A DNA stretch of 64,000 bases from Sinorhizobium saheli (GTDB lineage: Bacteria > Pseudomonadota > Alphaproteobacteria > Rhizobiales > Rhizobiaceae): NCBI RefSeq assembly GCF_001651875.1, contig NZ_LNQB01000063.1, forward strand, positions 36,610 through 100,609, written 5' to 3'. The notes beneath the pieces are model-generated. The model had not been told where the DNA came from. It searched no databases and was given only the letters and a program-made list of their open reading frames with translations. This document shows, one piece after another, positions 9,368-18,139 of the stretch. The stretch's first letter is position 1; every line of letters begins with the position of its first letter. The position numbers and the translations under genes are program-made.

Positions 9368-11170
9368 TCAGAGATGCTGCTCGCGGGCGCGCATCTCGGC
9401 GTAAGCAGCCTGTTCCTTCTCGTAGTAGGCCGGCGACGGGAAGTCCCACCAGCCGGTGGCGAACGGACCTGCAGCATCGCGCGATACGATGACTTCGACG
9501 AGCGCCGGACCGCCGCATTCGAGCGCCGCCTTCACGCTGCTTTCGAGATCCTCGTCCTTCTCGACCTTCCAGGCCTCCAGGCCGAAGGCGCGGGCGGAAG
9601 CCGCTATATCGGCCGAATAGGGCTCGCCATTGCCGGCGTGACGGTTGAACTCGGATGCGATGTGGCGCCCCATGAACTTGCGCTGACCGCCGCGGATCGA
9701 CATGTAGCCCTGGTTGTTCAGCACCAGGAACACCACGTTGATGCCGTTCATCGCTGCCGTGCCCATTTCCGGCAGTGACATCATGAAGTCGCCGTCGCCG
9801 ACGATCGCGGCCACCTGGCGGTCGGGGCAGGCGAGCTTCGCCCCGAGTGCGGCCGGGACCGCCCAGCCCATCGGGGAATAGGAACCCGAAGTCAGATGTG
9901 TGCGCGGCTCATAGACAGGGAAGCTCTGCTTGACCGATCCCTGCGTATTGCCGGAACCGACGACGACGATGCCGTTGCGGTCCAGCACCTTGCGCAGCGC
10001 CATCAGCGGACGCTGCGAGGTGAAGGGCGTTTCCCGGCTGTTCTCGCGAGGCTCAACCTGGGCGCGCCAGTCGGCCTTTGCCTTTTGAACGTCGGCAAGG
10101 AACGTCTCGCGGCGCGACAGCATCTTCCTGGAGTCTGCGTCCGAGATCATCGCCAGCAGCGCTTCCAGAGCGACCTTCGCATCCGAAACGATGCCGACTT
10201 CGGTTTCGTAGTTCTTGCCGATCTCACGCGGGTCGAGATCGATATGGATGAGCTTTGCCGATGGGATCGAGAACGACACGCCCTTAGCGTAGGACGAGGC
10301 CGACCAATCGGTGAAGCGGCATCCGACCGAGACGACGACGTCGGCGGAAGCGGTGATCTTGTTGCCGCAGGTCGTGCCGGTCTGGCCGACGGCGCCGATG
10401 AAGAGCGCGTGATCTTCCGAGATCGCTCCCTTACCGTTCCAGGTGATCGACACGGCCGCGCCGAGCTTTTCGGCAAGGCGGGTCAGTTCGGCCGAGGCGT
10501 TCGCGGTGATCGCACCGCCACCTGCGACGATGACCGGACGCTCGGCGTTGAGCAGCACCTTGATGGCCGCCTCGATCGCCTTCGGGTCCGGATAGGCGAC
10601 CCCGATCGGCAAGCGCTTGTCGAGCGGGTGAATGGTGACGTCCGCCGCCTCGACCTGCACGTCCATCGGCACTTCGACGTGCACGGGACCCGGACGGCCC
10701 GTCATCATGGCGCTGAAGGCGCGGTGCATGATGCTCGGCAGGACCTCGACCGAGTTCGCTTGCCAGGCGCGCTTCGTCACCTGCTCGGTGATGCGGGGGA
10801 AGGCGTTATCCTGCTGGCGCTCCAGCTCCTGCATGGTGCCGTGGCCATGCATGTAGGTCTGCGGCGAACCGGAAACGTAGAAAAGCGAGGTGGAGTCGCA
10901 ATAGGCCGTTGCGAGACCAATGATCGTGTTCGCGGCACCCGGACCCACCGAGGTCGAGCAGGCCATGGGACGACCCGACGCACGAAAATAGCCATCCGCC
11001 ATGTGCACGGCGCTCTGCTCGTGCATGACCTGGATGAATGGAATCTGCGACCCTTCTTCCAGAAAGGCGTCGAAAAGCGACCAGATGCCGTGCCCCGGAA
11101 CACCGGCCACATACTCCACTCCATATTCCTTCAGCGCTTTCGCGACGACTTGACCGCCCGTGAGCTTCAT
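9368..11170 (-). CDS. Thiamine-pyrophosphate-dependent enzyme (acetolactate synthase-like)
   Basis: A 600-residue protein with the three-domain layout of ThDP enzymes. The PYR domain has the activating Glu in MHEQSAVHMADGY. A middle domain has VIVAGGGA. The PP domain has the ThDP-magnesium motif GDGDFMM and ends near LNNQGY, about 30 residues later. An open frame runs a further 83 codons upstream, but the start at 11170 has GAGGAGG 10-12 bases before it and begins with the family-typical MKLTGGQVVAKALKEYG. It leads the operon with the HisD-family enzyme (103-base gap). It may decarboxylate or condense a 2-oxo acid made by the neighbouring dehydrogenases; the substrate is unknown. Confidence 0.85.
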   Translation of the reverse strand: MKLTGGQVVAKALKEYGVEYVAGVPGHGIWSLFDAFLEEGSQIPFIQVMHEQSAVHMADGYFRASGRPMACSTSVGPGAANTIIGLATAYCDSTSLFYVSGSPQTYMHGHGTMQELERQQDNAFPRITEQVTKRAWQANSVEVLPSIMHRAFSAMMTGRPGPVHVEVPMDVQVEAADVTIHPLDKRLPIGVAYPDPKAIEAAIKVLLNAERPVIVAGGGAITANASAELTRLAEKLGAAVSITWNGKGAISEDHALFIGAVGQTGTTCGNKITASADVVVSVGCRFTDWSASSYAKGVSFSIPSAKLIHIDLDPREIGKNYETEVGIVSDAKVALEALLAMISDADSRKMLSRRETFLADVQKAKADWRAQVEPRENSRETPFTSQRPLMALRKVLDRNGIVVVGSGNTQGSVKQSFPVYEPRTHLTSGSYSPMGWAVPAALGAKLACPDRQVAAIVGDGDFMMSLPEMGTAAMNGINVVFLVLNNQGYMSIRGGQRKFMGRHIASEFNRHAGNGEPYSADIAASARAFGLEAWKVEKDEDLESSVKAALECGGPALVEVIVSRDAAGPFATGWWDFPSPAYYEKEQAAYAEMRAREQHL

Positions 11171-11533
11171 CTGATCAACCCTCCTCGGTTTGTTCTTGCG
11201 TTCGAGCCTTTGTGAGCGTGGCTCTCTCGACCATGGGGGAAACAGTCCGCGTTTCGGGTGACGCTTACAAGTTCGCAGCACACGAATAGCTGACGCAAAC
11301 AGACGCAAACTCTGCGGAGGTCTGCATCGCTTTCTTGGCGCGGATCCCGACGCGGCACCAGGTCCGTATCTGACGGCCGTCGCTGGCCGCTTGAACGGCG
11401 TCTCAAAAAGAGTTCGCAACTAGACGCACCGCGCGCGTATACTTGCGTGGCAAATCAGAGTCCCGCGCAATAGGCATTTCGTTCCTGCCGTGGCTTCCTT
11501 TGAGGAAAGTGGCCTTTGCAGGAGGAGTTCGCC
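11171..11533. promoter_or_regulatory. Divergent intergenic control region with GACGCAAAC direct repeats
   Basis: This 363-base gap lies between the TPP enzyme (leftward) and the cupin-like gene (rightward). It contains two copies of GACGCAAAC spaced ten bases apart (11292-11300 and 11302-11310), and a further GACGCA near 11414. Same-face spacing suits a protein operator, and an XRE regulator is encoded 1.1 kb away. No clear sigma-70 boxes were found, so promoters are inferred only from the divergent arrangement. Confidence 0.35.
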
Positions 11534-12223
11534 GTGGAGAACAAAATCAGAGATCTCGCCTTCGCCGACGAGTTCATTTACGCGAAACTCATCGAGAATG
11601 TCGTCGACCATGACGTCGCGGACGCGATTGTCGTCAACCTCAGCCCACGACCGCTCGTAACCGGCGACGAACATCCGGCGATCGTTCCCGCCTGGAAATC
11701 CACCTGGCTGCGTGGCGGGCGCATCAAGAGCGCCGAGCGGGTTGCGCTGCTGAAGGTCAAGCGTGCGACCAATCTTGGTGGAGCCATGTTCCGCGGCTGG
11801 GACTGGCTCGGCAACCGGATCCGCAGTTTTCCGCGGGACACTCCCCTTTTCATCTCGAAGCAGGACGAGGTCGGCTCGGTCACGACGGACCCCCGGGTGT
11901 TCACGAACGAGCGCACCGCCCATGAGGCGCCACAGTCCTTCACGCTCAAGCTCAATCTCTGGTGGTCACCGGGTGATACGGACTGCTTCATTCATCATGA
12001 GCACCCGTTTCTGGAGACACATACGCAGATCCACGGCTCGGGCAGGATGCAGAAATTCAAGCAACGCGACCCGTCGACCTTGTATGAGGACGTGGTGATG
12101 CCCGTCGGCTATTCGCATGATCCGTTCTGCAGGGTGACGGGGAAAAACGAGTGGACCTACCCCTGGCATCGCTACTACGCCGACACCGACTCCGTCTGGC
12201 TGGCGGTGGAACTGCATCCCTGA
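11534..12223 (+). CDS. Cupin-fold protein of unknown function
   Basis: A 229-residue protein not matched to a named family. It shows both cupin motifs. Motif 1 is HEHPFLETHTQIHG (about residues 155-168), exactly HxHx3Ex6G. Motif 2 is PVGYSH (near 194), which fits PxGxxH. This implies a metal-binding jelly-roll barrel. The frame is open from TTG 11516, but GTG at 11534 is preceded by AGGAGGAG at the right distance and is preferred. It is transcribed away from the TPP enzyme operon and towards the XRE regulator, with a shared terminator between. It may be an isomerase or dioxygenase of the same pathway; this is inference. Confidence 0.72.
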   Translation: MENKIRDLAFADEFIYAKLIENVVDHDVADAIVVNLSPRPLVTGDEHPAIVPAWKSTWLRGGRIKSAERVALLKVKRATNLGGAMFRGWDWLGNRIRSFPRDTPLFISKQDEVGSVTTDPRVFTNERTAHEAPQSFTLKLNLWWSPGDTDCFIHHEHPFLETHTQIHGSGRMQKFKQRDPSTLYEDVVMPVGYSHDPFCRVTGKNEWTYPWHRYYADTDSVWLAVELHP

Positions 12224-12231
12224 CGAACAGG

Positions 12232-12255
12232 AGCCCGGCCATTTGCGGTCGGGCT
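12232..12255. terminator. Bidirectional terminator hairpin between convergent genes
   Basis: AGCCCGGCC (12232-12240) pairs with GGTCGGGCT (12247-12255), with one G-T wobble, in the 32 bases between the cupin gene stop and the XRE gene stop. The convergent placement supports a two-way terminator. Confidence 0.65.
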
Positions 12256-13092
12256 TCAGCCCATCTGGATCATGTCGGACCCGTCGCCCAGATATTGCAG
12301 GGCTTCGCGGGGGATGGACGGATCATTCCGGTCCATCACGGTCAGGTTGTTGAGGTGCTCGCGCTTCAAAAGGCCCGGTCCGCGGTAGTGAAGCGCCACT
12401 TTCGTGGAATAGGGCGACCTGAACATGTTCGCGGCGATTCCGCTCGCGATGCCGAACATGAAGTTCTTGGAATTCCGCTTTACCTGGGCATAAACCCCGA
12501 AGGTCAGCTCGTTGCGTTGGATGCCCTCGAAATCGGCGGTGAAGACACGATCCGCGACGGGAAAACAAAAGCCGTAATATTTAAAAACGTATTCCGTTTT
12601 CTTGGGATCATCGAAGCTCGGGAATCGCTCGACATAATAGTGCTGCAGGAACTCCTTGTTGCGATAGATGCAGAAGGCGGACCTCAGGACGAATCCCTTG
12701 TAGATGGAGGAAAACTGGTACCTGTCATAAACGCCCAGAATGTCGCTATCGAGGGAGTTGTTCTCGACGATCATATTCGACACGAAGCGCGAGAACTCCG
12801 GTAGCTGGCGAGCGGTGGACATGGCATGGAAGAAATTGCCGTCGACCAGCGTACGAAATTCGTCCGGATCCGAAAACAAGATCGGAACGCTGAGGCCGAA
12901 ATAGTTCGCGATCATCCTTAGATTCGAGGCCGACGGGACGTGAGTGCCCGAAAGATACTTATTGAACTGCTGCCGATTGACGTTGATCTTCCGGCAAACG
13001 GCGGCAATCGACCCCTGCCCCTCGCACAAGGTCCTAAGATTGGCCGCGAGCGCCGCGGCATTCCCCCCGAACTGGTCCATTCTTCCAAGCAT
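12256..13092 (-). CDS. XRE-family transcriptional regulator with a large C-terminal domain
   Basis: A 278-residue protein. Residues about 12-70 form a helix-turn-helix of the XRE class (SIAAVCRKINVNRQQFNKYL, then HVPSASNLRMIANYFGL). The remaining about 200 residues are a mixed aromatic-rich domain that I do not recognise. It may sense the pathway substrate. It is divergent from the Gfo/Idh/MocA gene (start 13214) and convergent with the cupin gene, so it is the likely local regulator of the whole 0.5-15 kb locus. The first ATG is used; an ATG four codons later is possible. Confidence 0.8.
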   Translation of the reverse strand: MLGRMDQFGGNAAALAANLRTLCEGQGSIAAVCRKINVNRQQFNKYLSGTHVPSASNLRMIANYFGLSVPILFSDPDEFRTLVDGNFFHAMSTARQLPEFSRFVSNMIVENNSLDSDILGVYDRYQFSSIYKGFVLRSAFCIYRNKEFLQHYYVERFPSFDDPKKTEYVFKYYGFCFPVADRVFTADFEGIQRNELTFGVYAQVKRNSKNFMFGIASGIAANMFRSPYSTKVALHYRGPGLLKREHLNNLTVMDRNDPSIPREALQYLGDGSDMIQMG

Positions 13093-13213
13093 CCAGGCTG
13101 AAGCAACGAGAAGCAGAGTCTACTTCCTTTCGCGAAGGACATCAATGGGATGCGAAATTGCTCCTCGAGCGACCTTGCCGCACTCTGCCCGAAAGCCGAC
13201 ACGCGAGGCGACC

Positions 13214-14215
13214 ATGGGATTGCGACAGAAGGCCGACGAAGGGTGGTCCGTCATGGGCACGGGAACGATCGCAACCGAGCACATGGTTGCGGCCGTCCGC
13301 GCGATGGGCCATTCGCCGCTTTGGGTGGTGAGCAGGGACCAGGCCGACGCCCTCCACTTCGCCAACGACTTGAGTATTCCGCAGGCTACGACGGACATGG
13401 AGCGGGTCTGGTCCGACCCGGCCGTCAAGTTCGTCTACATCAGCGCCTCGCTCGAGCGCCGGCAACATTACCTCGTGGCAGCCGCTGATGCCGGGAAACA
13501 CATCCTTTGCGATGGGCCGCTCGCGGAAGACAGCAAAACCGCAAGACTGCTCGTCAGACACTGCTTTGACCGCGACGTCGTGCTCGCAGTCAACCAGCCT
13601 CTTCGTGCCTCGGCCGTTCATCAGGCGATGCGGCGGCTCATTCTCGAAGGGGAGATCGGTGCGATACAGTCCCTGTCGATCCTGCGCGGCGGTCCGTTCC
13701 AGCCGCCTCCAAACCGCAGGGGCGAGATACCCGGGAACGGCAGCGTCTTTCTTGACATCTCGACGGAGGACATCGATCTCGCGCGCTTCCTGACCGGCCG
13801 CGAGCCGACCGAGGCGATTGCCTTCGCCAGGGAATCGAACGGCGCGCCCTACCATCTCGCCTACACGATTCGCATGGAGGACGGCAGCCTCCTGCAGGCG
13901 CATGAAAGCTTTGGCACAGCCGACATGGAGAGCATGGTGGTGGCAGCCGGCAGCGATGGCGTGCTGATCGCCAGCGGCACCCTGGGCGCGCGCGGTTCCG
14001 GCATTCTGATGCGCAGGGTCGCAGGCCGCAATGAACTCGTTCCCGTGCGTGATCGCGACCTGCACACGGCGACGCTGGAGGATTTCGTGGCGGCGGCGAA
14101 GCACCAGGCCTCCCCGCTCGCGACAGGCATGGACAGCCTCGCGGCGCTCGTCGCCACCGAAGCGGTGGCTTCCGCGGCAAGAAGAGGCCGGGCGACAGCG
14201 ATCCGGACAGGATGA
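13214..14215 (+). CDS. Gfo/Idh/MocA family oxidoreductase
   Basis: A 333-residue NAD(P)-dependent sugar or inositol-type dehydrogenase. The Rossmann glycine motif is at the N-terminus (VMGTGTIATEHM, residues about 13-24). Mid-sequence are YISASLERRQHYLVAAADAGKHILCDGPLA, which has a Gly-Pro where most family members have an EKP Lys, and DISTEDIDLARFLTG. The active-site EKP Lys thus appears replaced (CDGPL), which is unusual and may mark a divergent subfamily. The frame is open further upstream, but ATG 13214 fits the fold and has a GAGG site. It lies 22 bases before the TIM-barrel isomerase gene, so the two form an operon. Confidence 0.85.
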   Translation: MGLRQKADEGWSVMGTGTIATEHMVAAVRAMGHSPLWVVSRDQADALHFANDLSIPQATTDMERVWSDPAVKFVYISASLERRQHYLVAAADAGKHILCDGPLAEDSKTARLLVRHCFDRDVVLAVNQPLRASAVHQAMRRLILEGEIGAIQSLSILRGGPFQPPPNRRGEIPGNGSVFLDISTEDIDLARFLTGREPTEAIAFARESNGAPYHLAYTIRMEDGSLLQAHESFGTADMESMVVAAGSDGVLIASGTLGARGSGILMRRVAGRNELVPVRDRDLHTATLEDFVAAAKHQASPLATGMDSLAALVATEAVASAARRGRATAIRTG

Positions 14216-14237
14216 GAGCAGAAAAGGGTGACGATCA

Positions 14238-15116
14238 ATGACCAAGCCGAACCAGCTCCTGCTGCACTCGCTTGTGGCAAGAAACGCGACTCTCGCGATC
14301 GATCTCGACATCGCGGAAGAGGTCGGCTTCGACGGGATTGAAGCCTCGGCGACCAAGCTCAGGGCCTTTCTGGATGCAGGCTTTTCCGAGGCGGAGCTGG
14401 CTCGCCTGCTTGAGGGTGTGAACGTCCCCGGCATGGGCTTCCTGATCGACATAGAGCGCCAGGGCGAGGCGAGGAAGCAGCTCATGCGAGAAGCGGACGA
14501 GCTTTTCCGTCTCGCGTCCGTCGCCGGGGCGAGAGGGGTTCAGGTGCTGACCGGCCCGGTCGATGTGGAGGCCGTGCGTGCCCACCGACAGGGCAGCCCT
14601 CTCGATCTTTACAGAGGCTTGCTGGGCCGAACGCTGGAGGACCAAATTTCCCTCACCGCCAGGAACCTCGCCGAAATCGCCGACCTCGCCCGCAACCATG
14701 GGCTTCTCCTGTATCTCGAGGCGCTTTCCTGGACGCCGCTCAACACTATTGAAAAGCAGTTGCAGGTCATCAATCGCGCCGGGCGCGATAACGTTCGGAT
14801 GGTGATCGATTTCTGGCACTGCTACACGTCCGGAGACAGCCCCGATGACGTCGCGCGTCTCGACAAGGACATCATCTATGGCGTCCACGTGTGCGACTCG
14901 TTGCCTTTTTCCGGCGGCATTCCAAACGAGGTGGTGTTGAGGGATGTCCCGACCGGCGCAGGCGTGATCGACCTGAAGCTCTGGGCTGATGCGGTCAAGG
15001 CGACCGGTTACGACGGCTGGTGGAGTTGCGAGCTCTTCTGCCGAAAACAACAGCAGCAGAACAGCTACGACGTGGCGCGCGAACTCTACGCACGGATGTC
15101 GATGCTCGTTGGATGA
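14238..15116 (+). CDS. Sugar phosphate isomerase/epimerase family (xylose isomerase-like TIM barrel)
   Basis: A 292-residue TIM-barrel protein of the AP-endonuclease-2/IolE class. Typical segments are EEVGFDGIEASATKL near residue 25-40, LLYLEALSW, the metal-ligand region MVIDFWHCYTSGD and IIYGVHVCDSLPF, and the C-terminal GYDGWWSCELF with a metal-ligand Glu. It pairs with the upstream Gfo/Idh/MocA gene, a combination common in inositol and rare-sugar catabolism. The start at 14238 follows a GGGTGACGATCA spacer; the Shine-Dalgarno site is modest. Confidence 0.86.
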   Translation: MTKPNQLLLHSLVARNATLAIDLDIAEEVGFDGIEASATKLRAFLDAGFSEAELARLLEGVNVPGMGFLIDIERQGEARKQLMREADELFRLASVAGARGVQVLTGPVDVEAVRAHRQGSPLDLYRGLLGRTLEDQISLTARNLAEIADLARNHGLLLYLEALSWTPLNTIEKQLQVINRAGRDNVRMVIDFWHCYTSGDSPDDVARLDKDIIYGVHVCDSLPFSGGIPNEVVLRDVPTGAGVIDLKLWADAVKATGYDGWWSCELFCRKQQQQNSYDVARELYARMSMLVG

Positions 15117-15152
15117 ATCCCGGGATTTCGACAGCGTGTTCGCGCACCAGGA

Positions 15153-15356
15153 GTGCTTTCGATTGCAAGACCGATTGCCGTCGTCACGCGGCTGGATAGT
15201 GACGCCGAGAACGAATGGCTCGCCCGGATAGCAGCGCTCTTGCCAGAGGAGTCTCTTATCCCCTTCCGGACGATGAGCGCGGCCGAGAAGCAGGCGGCTG
15301 AGATCGCGATTGTCGCGAATCCGGACCCCACGGAGGTCGCTGCGTTGCCGCAACTA
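15153..15356 (+). pseudogene. Hydroxypyruvate/glyoxylate reductase (GhrA-like) N-terminal fragment
   Basis: About 67 codons read as the start of a D-2-hydroxyacid dehydrogenase of the GhrA type (PIAVVTRLDSDAENEWLARI, then AEIAIVANPDP with the usual NPDP turn). The frame runs straight into the left end of an IS630-like element and stops within it. The rest of the gene was not found to the right of the element. It would have been the third gene of the Gfo/Idh - isomerase operon. Confidence 0.7.
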
Positions 15357-16245
15357 GTGTCCTGATCGATAAATTTGTGCGATCATTTTCCTTGTTTGCG
15401 AAGGGGGTGATCGATGGGCAAAGCGGCGGTTGCGATCGACTTGACGGCTGAGGAGCGCGGTGCTCTGGAGACATTGGTTCGCCGCCGCGGCACGGCGCAG
15501 GGCTTGGCGCGGCGGGCCCAGATCGTGCTCATGGCCGCGGACGGCGTTGAGAACAAGGAGATTGCCGCGCGGCTTGGCACGATGCCGAACACGGTGGCCA
15601 AATGGCGACGGCGCTTCGCGCAGCAGCGGCTCGATGGGCTTTACGACGAGCCGCGTCCCGGCGCGCCGCGCCAGATCGGCGATGACGAGATCGCCGAGAC
15701 GATCCGGTTGACGCTGGAGACGACGCCGCCGGACGCCACCCACTGGAGCCTGCGTTCGATGGCACGGGCCGTCGGGCATGCGCCCTCGACGATCCATCGC
15801 ATCTGGACGGCCTTCGGTCTGCAGCCGCATCGCGCCGAGAGTTTCAAGCTGTCTTCGGATGCGCTGTTCGTCGAGAAGGTGCGCGATATTGTCGGCCTTT
15901 ATCTCAACCCGCCCGAGCGGGCGCTGGTGCTTTGCGTCGATGAGAAGAGCCAGATCCAGGCGCTCGATCGCAGCCAGCCGGTGCTGCCGATGCGGCCCGG
16001 CCAGATCGAGCGGCGCAGCCACGATTACGTGCGGCATGGGACGCTTTCGCTCTTTGCCGCGCTCGATGCCGCCACCGGCAAGATCATCGGTCGCTGCTTC
16101 AAGCGTCACCGCGCGCAGGAATTCCTGAAGTTCCTGCGCGAAATCGAAGCCAACGTGCCGCCAGACCTCGATAGCCACATCGTCATGGCCAACTACGCCA
16201 CCCACAAGACCAGCGCCATCCGCAACTTCTTTGTCAAGCGAGCAG
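15357..16245 (+). mobile_element. Truncated IS630-family insertion sequence
   Basis: The left boundary is set where the reductase fragment loses similarity, next to a TA dinucleotide (IS630 elements target TA). The right part is missing. The transposase loses family similarity near 16240, and the following 100 bases contain an unrelated inverted repeat (16297-16321, ACCAGCC against GGCTGGT). No right terminal repeat could be matched. Confidence 0.65.
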
Positions 16246-16352
16246 CCACCGCGTTGCTGGACGCGCAGAGCTGTCTGAAGGCTCGACCAAATCGGTACCA
16301 GCCGGTCAGACCGGGGCTGGTCGGCGTGCCGTTTGCAAACGGGACTGACTAA
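15414..16352 (+). pseudogene. IS630-family transposase, 3'-truncated and catalytically dead
   Basis: The open frame is 312 codons. It has the N-terminal double helix-turn-helix of IS630 (EIAARLGTMPNTVAKWRRRF; then HWSLRSMARAVGHAPSTIHRIW) and the first DDE Asp in CVDEKSQIQALDR. The second Asp, normally in VMDNYATHKT, is Ala here (VMANYATHKT). After about residue 277 the family sequence (normally HFTPTSASWLNQVE with the third acidic residue) is replaced by unrelated residues to the stop at 16352. With two of three catalytic residues gone it cannot transpose. Confidence 0.8.
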
Positions 16353-16439
16353 CCTCCCACGGGGAAATATAACTCTCGCGTACTTGAAGAGTGCGAAAGT
16401 TGGAGTCTTTTGCTGGACGCCGCCCGAGGCGCGCTCTCG

Positions 16440-16823
16440 TTAGCGAACCCCTCGATGCCTTCGACTGATTCTCCCGCCAAGACTATTTATATTTAGCCCC
16501 GCATCAACCGCTTCTATGTACGGCGATCGATCGGCTGGATGCCAGGCGAATTCCTTCGGCGCCAACGCCGCCACTTCAAGAATGCTGCCCTCCAACGCCG
16601 TTCTTATCCCATAGTAAGATAGGACGTCTGTCCCGACGATCCGCATCAGAATCCCCTCGTCGACGGCTCTCACCACAGCCTCGCCATCGGCGAACTGGAA
16701 GGTCTTTTCCATCCCGTTGTCAACGATCGACACGCACAACTTCGCGACCCGAATGGAAACGTTGTGGATGAGGTTTCTTGAACTTGGGTGGGAAACACAG
16801 CACTCCGATAGGTACTCGTACAT
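16440..16823 (-). CDS. Small hypothetical protein
   Basis: A 127-residue protein that I do not recognise. The central part (from MEKTFQFADGEAVVRAV to LSYYGIRTALEGSILEVAAL) looks like a compact alpha/beta domain with good rhizobial codon use. The C-terminus after HPADRSPYIEA is low in structure. A start at 16823 has AGGAACG before it; a later ATG at 16712 would remove 37 residues. It lies 53 bases downstream of the alpha-oxoamine synthase gene on the same strand and may belong to that unit. Confidence 0.5.
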   Translation of the reverse strand: MYEYLSECCVSHPSSRNLIHNVSIRVAKLCVSIVDNGMEKTFQFADGEAVVRAVDEGILMRIVGTDVLSYYGIRTALEGSILEVAALAPKEFAWHPADRSPYIEAVDAGLNINSLGGRISRRHRGVR

Positions 16824-16876
16824 GGTCGTTCCTAATAAGAGATCGGGCTTGCAGGTCTTGGCGTGTCGCCGGGCCC

Positions 16877-18139
16877 TTATCGCAGCGGACTGTCCGAGAT
16901 TTGTGTCAGCACGTCCTGGATCGCGCTGCCCACCGCATGGATGTCACTTTCCGAGTGACCCGCCGTTGGGCAAAGCCGCAACCCTGCCCTTCCTCGCGCA
17001 ACCGTAGGAAAGAAGATAGCCGACGTGTAAAAGCCGCGGTCCAGCAAGGCTCTCGCGGCCCCGATAGCGGTCATCTCATCGCCTATCTCCACCGTCCGTA
17101 TCGGCAAAGGCGAGCCTTGCTGCTCTGTCGGAACGAGGCTGTCGAACAAGGCGGTTCGGCTGCGGAGCGTCATCTGCAGCTCCGCGAGCTCATCCGTCCG
17201 ATGCAACTGCTGCGATGCAAGCGCCGCGCCGATTGCCGCGACGTTCAGCGACGCCGAAAACGCGTGCGCCACCGCAAACCTTCGAAACAGTTCCTCCTGC
17301 CGCGCCGTGCCGAGCATCAGGAGGCCACCCGAGGCACCGAAGCCTTTTCCGAGAGAGGCCGCGATTATGGTTCGCTCGCCCAAGGCGCCGTCGATCTGCG
17401 ATCTGGCAAAGCCTTCGCCGTGGCTGCCGAAGATCGATATGCCATGGGCGTCATCGATATAGAGAAAGAGGCCGTAGCGGTCCTGCAGGCGCCGCAGGCG
17501 CTCGATATCGGCGCTCCCTCCCATCGAATACACGCCATCACAAACGAAGGCGACGGACTTGTTGGCGCGGCAGAGTTTCTCGAGGGCATCGAGATCATTG
17601 TGCCCGATGGTCTCGACCCGGGTTTCAGCGGCGATGGTCCCCTTGTGATAGGCGAGCGTCGCGTGGGCAAGGCGATCAAACACCATCACCGGCTTGACGC
17701 CGCCTGTAAGGTGTCCCGAAGCGACCAGCGGCAACGCGCTCATATTTGCCGCGAGGACCGTCGTATAGGTGATCACGCGCGCGGCGAACAATTCCGACAG
17801 CGCCGCCTCCAGATCGCCAAGGATTGAGAAATTGAGACGCGTTCTCGCGCAAGACCAATGTACCGTCCCGTTTTTGTGGAGCGCCTCGACGGCACCTGCA
17901 ACGATCTTCGGATGGTTGTCCAAGCCGAGATAGGAGCACCGCACGAAGTCGACGACCTGGCGCCCTCTGTCATGGGGAAGCGCCACGGCACGGCCCTCGA
18001 GGGGACGTCCATAAACCGCCATCAGCCCTTCGAAATGCGCGGCATCGAAATGGCTTTGGGCGTACTCAATCAAGCTGCTGGTGTTCCTTTGAGCACCCCT
18101 TCCCGCAATACTCCCCTGCCCTGGCGCTTTGCCTTCCAT
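16877..18139 (-). CDS. PLP-dependent alpha-oxoamine synthase family enzyme (BioF/CqsA-like)
   Basis: A 420-residue fold-type I PLP enzyme. Visible are DFVRCSYLGLDNHPKIVAGA at the N-terminus, the cofactor Asp in YIDDAHGISIFGSHGEG (about residues 224-240) and the PLP lysine in SLGKGFGASGG (Lys near 264). Family members condense an amino acid with an acyl-CoA (biotin, haem, sphingoid base or alpha-hydroxyketone signal synthesis). No biotin genes are near, so a signal or lipid-type product is possible. A GTG at 18166 is open, but ATG 18139 has GGGAG 9 bases before it. It lies downstream of a PhoB-like regulator gene on the same strand after an AT-rich 185-base gap. Confidence 0.78.
   Translation of the reverse strand: MEGKAPGQGSIAGRGAQRNTSSLIEYAQSHFDAAHFEGLMAVYGRPLEGRAVALPHDRGRQVVDFVRCSYLGLDNHPKIVAGAVEALHKNGTVHWSCARTRLNFSILGDLEAALSELFAARVITYTTVLAANMSALPLVASGHLTGGVKPVMVFDRLAHATLAYHKGTIAAETRVETIGHNDLDALEKLCRANKSVAFVCDGVYSMGGSADIERLRRLQDRYGLFLYIDDAHGISIFGSHGEGFARSQIDGALGERTIIAASLGKGFGASGGLLMLGTARQEELFRRFAVAHAFSASLNVAAIGAALASQQLHRTDELAELQMTLRSRTALFDSLVPTEQQGSPLPIRTVEIGDEMTAIGAARALLDRGFYTSAIFFPTVARGRAGLRLCPTAGHSESDIHAVGSAIQDVLTQISDSPLR

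Noticed and set aside
11290..11312. CRISPR-like direct repeats
   Set aside because: Only two 9-base copies spaced by one base. There are no spacers of constant length and no cas genes anywhere in the window.
9368..11419. A longer 683-codon version of the TPP enzyme
   Set aside because: The extra N-terminal 83 codons have no similarity to ThDP enzymes. A strong Shine-Dalgarno site precedes ATG 11170.
16297..16321. Right terminal repeat of the IS630 element
   Set aside because: The inverted repeat there is internal to itself and does not match the left end at 15357, so it was not accepted as the IS end.
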